This document shows positions 58,542 through 64,000 of a stretch of DNA of 64,000 nt, in pieces. Every line of letters begins with the position of its first letter. The first letter of the stretch is position 1. Source of the stretch: Pseudomonas cichorii (lineage in GTDB: Bacteria > Pseudomonadota > Gammaproteobacteria > Pseudomonadales > Pseudomonadaceae); contig NZ_CP074349.1 of NCBI RefSeq assembly GCF_018343775.1, forward strand, positions 4,206,001 through 4,270,000, in the 5' to 3' direction. Below the pieces are notes generated by a model. That model did no database searches. It was not told the origin of the DNA and worked only from the letters and a program-made list of their open reading frames with translations. The translations under genes were made by a program, and so were the position numbers.

Positions 58542-59780
58542 TTACAGCCCGGCCTGCTGCGGCTGGCCCGCATCCTGCGCCGCCTGAAGAACCCGCAGCA
58601 GGTTCTCGCCCCAGATATTGGCAAGGTCCTTCTCGGTATAACCCGCTCGCAGCAGGCGCTCACTGATTTTCGGCAACAGGCTGACATCTTCCAGCCCCAC
58701 CACCCCGCCACCGCCATCCCAGTCAGCACCGATGCCCACATGTTCAGGCCCCACCACATCGAGGATATGCAGCAGGTGTTTCATGAACACGTCAAAGTCG
58801 GGCTTGGCCGGCCCGTAACGCTTTTTGATCGCAGCGACTTCGCTGTGCAATTCCTTGACCTGATCGGACGACAGGGCTGCCAGGTTCCGATAACGGGCAT
58901 AGAGCGGTGCCAGTGCCTTCTGCCGCTCGGGATCGACCTTCTGGGGTATCAGATAATCGCCGTAGCTGTTGACCTGCACCACACCACCCTTGGCCGCCAG
59001 TTGTCGCAGCCTCTCATCGTCAAGGTTGCGTGGGTGCGCGTTGACCGCCTTGCTGCTGGTGTGGGAAGCGATGACGGGCGCCTTCGAGGTGGCCAATACC
59101 TGATCGAACACCGCGTCCGACGCATGGGAAACATCCAGCAGAATCCCCAGACGATTGGCCGCAGCGACCAGATCACGCCCTTTGGGGCTCAGGCCGTTCC
59201 ACTCGGGCAAGGCCGTGGCCGAATCGGCAATCTCATTGGTGCTGAAATGCACCAGGCCCAGCATGCGCAGGCCTTGTCGGTAATAGGTCTGGATCAGTTG
59301 CGGGTCCGTCCCCAACGGGTCGGCGTTTTCCATGCTGATAAACACCACGCGCTTGCCTTGCGCAGCAATGCGTCGGGCATCGGCGGCGGTCAGGGCCAGC
59401 TCGAACGTGTCCGGGGAGCGATTGGCCAGGTCGCGAATCCGCGCCAGCATGGCAAGGCCGTAGTGGCTGGCATAGGCCCGGCCCTCTTCGGTGCGAGGGC
59501 CGGGTGCGGTGTAGATCACCCAGAAGCCACCATCCAGGCCACCATCGATCATGCGTGGCAGATCCACCTGGCTGCCATCTTCACGGTAAGTGTGCCGGGC
59601 CAGAATGTCCCAGCCGGGCCGCGAAAGCTGCATCGGTGTATCCAGATGGCTGTCGAGCACCAGCAGGCGTTTGTGCAGTTCCAGGGTGCTGGCGCGCACT
59701 TCATCGTCAGCAAAGGCGGCTTGAGACGCGATGACCAGCGCCAGAGGGGCCAGGCAAGACAGAAAACGTTTGCAGGTCAT
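58542..59780 (-). CDS. membrane dipeptidase, M19 family
   Basis: A 412-residue secreted metallopeptidase. The signal peptide is MTCKRFLSCLAPLALVIASQ, cleaved near AFA-DDE. LVLDSHLDTPMQL supplies the first zinc ligands, SMENADPLG the bridging glutamate, and DVSHASDAVF and IASHTSSKAVNAHPRNLDD the later histidines and arginine, as in renal dipeptidase. It cleaves dipeptides or, in related enzymes, modifies siderophore precursors. It ends a run of three same-strand genes: RidA, TonB receptor, dipeptidase (3-nt gap to the receptor). Confidence 0.9.
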   Translation of the reverse strand: MTCKRFLSCLAPLALVIASQAAFADDEVRASTLELHKRLLVLDSHLDTPMQLSRPGWDILARHTYREDGSQVDLPRMIDGGLDGGFWVIYTAPGPRTEEGRAYASHYGLAMLARIRDLANRSPDTFELALTAADARRIAAQGKRVVFISMENADPLGTDPQLIQTYYRQGLRMLGLVHFSTNEIADSATALPEWNGLSPKGRDLVAAANRLGILLDVSHASDAVFDQVLATSKAPVIASHTSSKAVNAHPRNLDDERLRQLAAKGGVVQVNSYGDYLIPQKVDPERQKALAPLYARYRNLAALSSDQVKELHSEVAAIKKRYGPAKPDFDVFMKHLLHILDVVGPEHVGIGADWDGGGGVVGLEDVSLLPKISERLLRAGYTEKDLANIWGENLLRVLQAAQDAGQPQQAGL

Positions 59781-59783
59781 GGC

Positions 59784-62120
59784 TCAGAACTCCGCACTCA
59801 GGGTGGTCTGGAAGGTGCGGGGCGAGCCGGGTCGATAGAAAGCAGGCCCGCTGGTGCTGGTCAGGATGTAGCCCAGATAATCCTTGTCGAACAGGTTGTC
59901 GATGTTGAAGCGCAGCTTGACGCTCTTGAGCGGCCCGTAACGCAGGTTGTCGCCCCCCAGGTCCAGATAGGCGTTGTAGAGCGTGTAGCCCGGCACCGAC
60001 TCGGTATTGGTGAAATTGCTGTAGCGCGAACCGATATGGCGGGCCGAAAAATTCAGCACGGCCCACGGCTGCAATTCGTAGGTTACACCCGCCTGCGCCA
60101 GCCAGCGAGGGCTGTCGGGGATGTCATTGTCACGCAGGGCAAAACCGGCGGCATCGTCCTTGAAGCGGGCAATGTTGTAGGTCAGGTTGCCGTTGAGCAC
60201 GACCTTGTTCGCCAGAACCGGTGGCTTCCATTGCCCGCTGAGCTCCGTGCCATAGGCCTCTGCCTTGCCGACATTCTGGAAGAACGTTTCCACCGTGCTG
60301 CTGCCCGCCACCGGCGAGGCAAAGGCTTGCAGGCGGTTATCGAACTCGGTGCGATAAAAGGCCCAGGAAGCGTTGAAGGTCGGCCGGTTGAGGCGATAAC
60401 CCACTTCGTAGTTTTTCGAGGTTTCGGCTTCAGGTGCCGGAGCGTTCGGGCTGGCAGCGCGAAATACATCATCGGCACCACGGGGTAGCGCCATGTTTTC
60501 CGAATAGGACGCAAACACCTGAGAGTTGGCCGTCACGTCATAGACAAACCCCACCTGCGGCAGGAAGTGATCGTTCCATGACGTGCTCAGGCGCGGTTGC
60601 CGGTTGGCGATGTAATCACCCGCATTGCGATAGCCTTCGATGCGGTAATCCAGTTCCAGGCGTTTGAAACCGTATTGCAACCTCAGCCGGTCATCGAGCA
60701 GGGTCCAGGTGTCCTTGAGGTGGAACTGCACAGAGTCACGGGTCGAACTGAAATCCCCTTGCAAGTGCACCGGCTCGTTGCGCAACACCGTACCTGCCGG
60801 GCTGCCATCCACCAGGTTGTAACGCGCCTGCAAGCGATTGAAGACATCCTTTTCAACCCAGACGCCGGTTTCGATGGCATGGTTGCCCACATGCCAGGTC
60901 AGGCTGCTGAGTGCGCCATAACGATGGCCACTGAGGGCGGAAAGCCCGTACTGCACGCCACGCGGCGCAACCAGTCCCGCCACGCTGCCGCTCTGGGCGT
61001 TATGCAGAGCCAGCGACGTGGCATAGGCTTCAGGTGAAACCCCATAACCTTTCTTGGCCTCGTAATAGACGCTGGTGCGGCTTTCCAGATCCGGGTTGAG
61101 CTGGAAATTGCCGGTCAGGCTGTAGAGCGTATCCCGGCGCTGGTTGATCGCCTGTTTGTAATACTGGTTGTAGCCGGCGTTGCTGTAAGGCACGCCCGCG
61201 GCCGTTTCCGGTAGATCGGGAAGCTCGCCCAGATAAGCGAAGTCGCGGCCGGATCGACCGAACTCGTCATTGGCGGTGCCGTTGTACTGCGCCAGATTCA
61301 CATACGGCGAGTCGTAGTCGAAAAAGTCGTTATGCACAGCACGGAACAACAATTCATGCCCGTCGCCGAACTCATAGCGAACCTTGCCTTCAAGGTGTTC
61401 GCGGTCGATGGTGCCGGGGCCGCGCCATAAATCACCGTCGATTTTCGAGCGGCTGAAATAGGCTGAAAGCCCTTGGTACTCGCCGGTTTCCAGCTTGATG
61501 AAACTGCGTCGCAGGCTGTCGCTGCCCAGCGTGTAGGACGTGCTGATCCCGCTTTCGCGAGCCGGGTTGGACGAGACGTAATCAACGTAAGGCCCAAGCG
61601 AGGTATAGCCCGGCTGCGAGACATCGCCCGCGCCGGTGGAAGCGGTCACCCGTTGGGTATTTTCGTTATCCACATAGCGATAGATCGGGCTGCCGCCAAA
61701 CTGGTCGCTGCGCCCCAGCGGCACGCCGTCGATGGAGAAACCGATCTGCTGAAAGTTGAAGGCCCTTACGAACACCGAGTTACCGAACTCGTACAAACCC
61801 AGCGCATCGTTGACCTGCACGTTGAAGCCCGGCAAGGCTTCGAGCATCTTCAGGCCGGAAGTTCCCGCTGGCGCCGACAGCAAGGCCTGATGGGAAATGG
61901 ACAAGGTATTGCTGATCTGGTCGGTGCCGATGGCCTCGTCCGCCTGGGTCACTCGTGCGCCCACCACTTCGACCTTTTCCAGCCGGGCATCCTGTGATGC
62001 CTGGGTACTGGCTTCCTGCGCCAGAACCGATTCGCCCGCCAGCCCGATCATCAGCAAGCCACTCAACCATGACTGCCTTTGCACACTGCCACTCTGTAAC
62101 GCTGCACGCTGATGAGTCAT
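59784..62120 (-). CDS. TonB-dependent outer-membrane receptor
   Basis: A 778-residue protein. A signal-like N-terminus (SWLSGLLMIGLAGESVLAQE) is followed by a plug domain (VEVVGARVTQADEAIGTDQI, then FNVQVNDALGLYEFGNSVFV, residues ~50-170) and a beta-barrel ending in FYRPGSPRTFQTTLSAEF with a C-terminal aromatic. It takes up a large ligand, probably an iron complex or peptide, using TonB energy. No FecA-type signalling domain is present. It lies 3 nt from the dipeptidase gene and may be co-expressed with the M19, RidA and FAD-oxidase genes. Confidence 0.9.
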   Translation of the reverse strand: MTHQRAALQSGSVQRQSWLSGLLMIGLAGESVLAQEASTQASQDARLEKVEVVGARVTQADEAIGTDQISNTLSISHQALLSAPAGTSGLKMLEALPGFNVQVNDALGLYEFGNSVFVRAFNFQQIGFSIDGVPLGRSDQFGGSPIYRYVDNENTQRVTASTGAGDVSQPGYTSLGPYVDYVSSNPARESGISTSYTLGSDSLRRSFIKLETGEYQGLSAYFSRSKIDGDLWRGPGTIDREHLEGKVRYEFGDGHELLFRAVHNDFFDYDSPYVNLAQYNGTANDEFGRSGRDFAYLGELPDLPETAAGVPYSNAGYNQYYKQAINQRRDTLYSLTGNFQLNPDLESRTSVYYEAKKGYGVSPEAYATSLALHNAQSGSVAGLVAPRGVQYGLSALSGHRYGALSSLTWHVGNHAIETGVWVEKDVFNRLQARYNLVDGSPAGTVLRNEPVHLQGDFSSTRDSVQFHLKDTWTLLDDRLRLQYGFKRLELDYRIEGYRNAGDYIANRQPRLSTSWNDHFLPQVGFVYDVTANSQVFASYSENMALPRGADDVFRAASPNAPAPEAETSKNYEVGYRLNRPTFNASWAFYRTEFDNRLQAFASPVAGSSTVETFFQNVGKAEAYGTELSGQWKPPVLANKVVLNGNLTYNIARFKDDAAGFALRDNDIPDSPRWLAQAGVTYELQPWAVLNFSARHIGSRYSNFTNTESVPGYTLYNAYLDLGGDNLRYGPLKSVKLRFNIDNLFDKDYLGYILTSTSGPAFYRPGSPRTFQTTLSAEF

Positions 62121-62241
62121 CGTTCATCCTTGTCGGCATTTCGCAGGCACGCAAAGCCCCGCCAGGGTTTGAGCGCTACGCGCCCGAACCCCGGTATCCG
62201 ATGTGTTGGGTTTGAAAAAATCCGGGAAAAAGCGTGAAGCC

Positions 62242-62676
62242 TTACGCTGTTCTGGCAGCGATGGCCTCGATTTCCACCAGAGCGCCCGGCAATGGCAGGG
62301 CGACGACTTGCAGCGCAGTGCGCGCCGGTTTGTTGGGCTGTTCAGCCGTGCCGAAAAACTGCGTGTAGCCCGCCTGCAAACCGGCGAAATCCAGCTTGCC
62401 GCCGGTTTCCTCAGCGCCCACCAGAAACACCCGCAATTGCACGATATCGCCCAGATCCAGGTCCTGTTGCCGGAGGATATTGCGGATCTTGTTAAACACC
62501 GAAACGGTCTGGGTTTCGGTATTGCCGAACGCTGCCGGCGTGCCCTTGGGGGCTTGCGGGTCGGCGACATCCGGCAAGGTGCCGCTGACGAATATCAGGC
62601 TGGCCGATGCCGGAACGGTCACAGTCTGCGAGATGGGAAAGTCACCGACACTGGTGCGTTTGATCTGGTCGCTCAT
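62242..62676 (-). CDS. RidA family protein
   Basis: A 144-residue protein of the YjgF/YER057c/UK114 (RidA) family: LIFVSGTLPDVADPQAPKGT, then LDLGDIVQLRVFLVGAEET and ARTALQVVALPLPGALVEIE. The ARTALQV arginine and the C-terminal glutamate are those used in the enamine/imine deaminase site. Here it follows an FAD amine oxidase gene, which fits removal of imines formed by that oxidase. The N-terminal part is longer than the usual 128 residues. Confidence 0.88.
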   Translation of the reverse strand: MSDQIKRTSVGDFPISQTVTVPASASLIFVSGTLPDVADPQAPKGTPAAFGNTETQTVSVFNKIRNILRQQDLDLGDIVQLRVFLVGAEETGGKLDFAGLQAGYTQFFGTAEQPNKPARTALQVVALPLPGALVEIEAIAARTA

Positions 62677-62700
62677 GGTTGTTGCTCCTTCAATGGATAG

Positions 62701-64000
62701 TCATGCGTCGATAGCGGCTTTCTGTCGCTGCTGGATAACCCGTTCGCCCAATTGCGCCACCACATGGCGTGCCGAGTTGGCTGCCGATTCCTGCCAGATG
62801 CCAACCCCGCTTTGCACAAGCCCGTCGCCTGCGAAATACACCCGGCCATGGGCCTCTTCCAGCAAGGCGCTGGCCCGGGCCGGAAACAGTTCGCGCTGCA
62901 ACCACGGGCCTTCGCTGTAGGGGATCTGCTCCCAGGACACTGCCAGTGGATTGCGCAACTGCTGCGAATAACCGGGGTGAAGTAATTCCACCGCTTCACG
63001 GGAGGTCGCAAACTGGGTGTCGAGAGGCTGGGTGCCGAAAGTATCGGCCCCCTCGCCCGTGACGTAGCCGGCCACCAGCAGACCCTCGCGGGTATTGAGG
63101 TCATTGCTGGGATACCAGAGCAGTCGCGCTGGATGCTCGACCCAGGAAATCCCGCCATAGGTGCGGTACTCGCTTTCCCAGAAGCGCGGTGACTGCCAGG
63201 CCACCTTGGTTGCGTGGCCATTGTGAGTGCTGAGCAGCGCGGCCTTGACCGGATCACTGAAATCCGTGTCGAGCCTGGCTAGCAGTGGCAGCGGCAAGGT
63301 GGATACCAGATAGTCGGCACGTACTACTTGCTCACGGCCGCTGTGCTGATCGTGATAAGTGACCGCCACACCGTCCTCAAGCTGGCGGATGCGACGCACC
63401 TGTGCGCCCAGTTGCACCTGATCGGTCAGGCGACTGTAGAACGCGTCAGTGATGCGATCCATGCCGCCCACCGGCTGAAACATAGTGGCCGAGAACTCGG
63501 GAAACTCGGAATGCAGTAACGCGCCCCACAGCTCGGGATGCAGCAGTCGATCCAGCGTTACCGGTGCCAGACTCCCCGGCAAGGCACCCGGATGGCTGGG
63601 TGAGTCCTGATGGCCGGAGCGAATGCTGCCTTCGTAGGCCAGTTCCTGAGACAGGTCGCCATAGACCTGCAAAAACGCCAGCAGACGGGTTCGTTCTTCA
63701 GCGCTCAAGACATCGTCCAGTGCATCACGCTGCACCGCCTTGGCCAGCAATCCGGACAGATGCCCGCGAGCATCGTTGAGCGCCTGCCCTACCGTGAAAG
63801 CAGGCCGCTCCAGATCAGGACGCACTTGCGCGCCATGACTGGTGTTGACCAGCACTTCCAGAGGCACCCCCAGTTCGCTGCAATAGTCGAGCAAGGTCCG
63901 GTGCTGACTCGGAATCCGCGCAGGCCCGGCATTGAAATACAGCCCCTGATCGAACTGTGCGGTTTGCGTGCGGCCATCGAGGTAATCGACCTTATCGCCG
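62701..64000 (-). CDS. FAD-dependent amine oxidase, partial (5' end beyond window)
   Basis: About 433 codons are visible, the 5' end being cut by the right edge; the frame stays open to base 64000 (GDKVDYLDGRTQTAQFDQGL). The visible part has features of flavin monoamine oxidases: YFNAGPARIPSQHRTLLDYC, QPVGGMDRITDAFYSRLTDQ, DYLVSTLPLPLLARL, and a C-terminal VYFAGDGLVQSGVGIWQESA that matches the FAD-pyrophosphate-proximal end of the family. It would oxidise an amine or amino acid to an imine. RidA follows 24 nt downstream. Confidence 0.85.
   Translation of the reverse strand, partial: GDKVDYLDGRTQTAQFDQGLYFNAGPARIPSQHRTLLDYCSELGVPLEVLVNTSHGAQVRPDLERPAFTVGQALNDARGHLSGLLAKAVQRDALDDVLSAEERTRLLAFLQVYGDLSQELAYEGSIRSGHQDSPSHPGALPGSLAPVTLDRLLHPELWGALLHSEFPEFSATMFQPVGGMDRITDAFYSRLTDQVQLGAQVRRIRQLEDGVAVTYHDQHSGREQVVRADYLVSTLPLPLLARLDTDFSDPVKAALLSTHNGHATKVAWQSPRFWESEYRTYGGISWVEHPARLLWYPSNDLNTREGLLVAGYVTGEGADTFGTQPLDTQFATSREAVELLHPGYSQQLRNPLAVSWEQIPYSEGPWLQRELFPARASALLEEAHGRVYFAGDGLVQSGVGIWQESAANSARHVVAQLGERVIQQRQKAAIDA

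Noticed and set aside
58509..60488. 659-codon open frame on the plus strand
   Set aside because: It runs antisense through the M19 dipeptidase and TonB-receptor genes and shows no recognisable motif.

Overview
The window looks like a chromosome segment of a fluorescent Pseudomonas, most likely of the P. syringae group. The evidence is the gene content: the N-acetylglutaminylglutamine amide (NAGGN) osmolyte operon, minCDE, prc next to an EAL/GGDEF protein, Pseudomonas-type DUF1654 and DUF3077 proteins, REP elements of the TTCGCGAATGAATTCGC type, and a CrcZ/CrcX-like small RNA. The genus is fairly secure; the species is inference.

Bases 1 to about 17,725 are the right part of a lambda-like temperate prophage whose left part lies outside the window. 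A CI-type repressor (9949-10683, +) faces a Cro-like gene (9549-9842, -) across three operator-like repeats. Leftwards run tightly overlapping early genes (DUF3077 proteins, Rha regulator, O-like replication protein, an internal second tyrosine recombinase, Q-like antiterminator), then the late lysis genes (holin, Rz, Rz1), an HNH endonuclease and the start of a small-terminase gene at the window edge. Rightwards lie a terminator-bounded DUF4760 gene, a DUF1654 gene behind a perfect LexA box, a second pair of CI-type operators, then an operon with a LuxR-like HTH protein, a phage CsrA, a DUF1566-like protein, a PP2A-type phosphatase, an excisionase-like protein and the integrase. The prophage ends at most 36 bp before the first gene of the NAGGN operon.

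Bases 17.7-28.6 kb hold host stress and transport genes: asnO, ngg and the M42 peptidase of NAGGN metabolism, YheU, a chromosomal CsrA, YnfA, a short-chain dehydrogenase, DUF2784, DUF3309, the acetate symporter pair DUF485-actP, and an orphan glycine-betaine binding protein. The 1.15-kb gap at 28.6-29.7 kb is not empty. It carries a dyad upstream site, a well-spaced sigma-54 promoter, six AAnAAnAA motifs and a strong terminator, which is the layout of the CbrB/RpoN-driven Crc/Hfq-titrating RNAs.

Bases 29.7-40.5 kb hold envelope and cell-division genes: an alpha/beta hydrolase overlapping mlaA, DUF805, pirin, patatin phospholipase, a lauroyl acyltransferase, minC-minD-minE, an RluA-type pseudouridine synthase and the M18 aminopeptidase. 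From 40.5 to 46.9 kb a PhnF/PhnR-like GntR regulator faces an ABC importer operon (binding protein, alkaline-phosphatase-superfamily enzyme, two permeases, ATPase, HAD phosphatase). Near-palindromes of TGGTCTAGACCA lie upstream of both the regulator and the operon.

Bases 47-64 kb hold a quinone oxidoreductase, a multi-domain Ig-like protein apparently inserted between two copies of a ~113-bp repeat, prc, an EAL-CBS-GGDEF protein, a two-gene HTH module, DUF1232, a perfect 15-bp inverted repeat containing two DnaA boxes, an FKBP lipoprotein, a tandem-repeat protein, and a cluster of M19 dipeptidase, TonB-dependent receptor, RidA and an FAD amine oxidase cut by the window end. No rRNA, tRNA, CRISPR array or insertion sequence was found.
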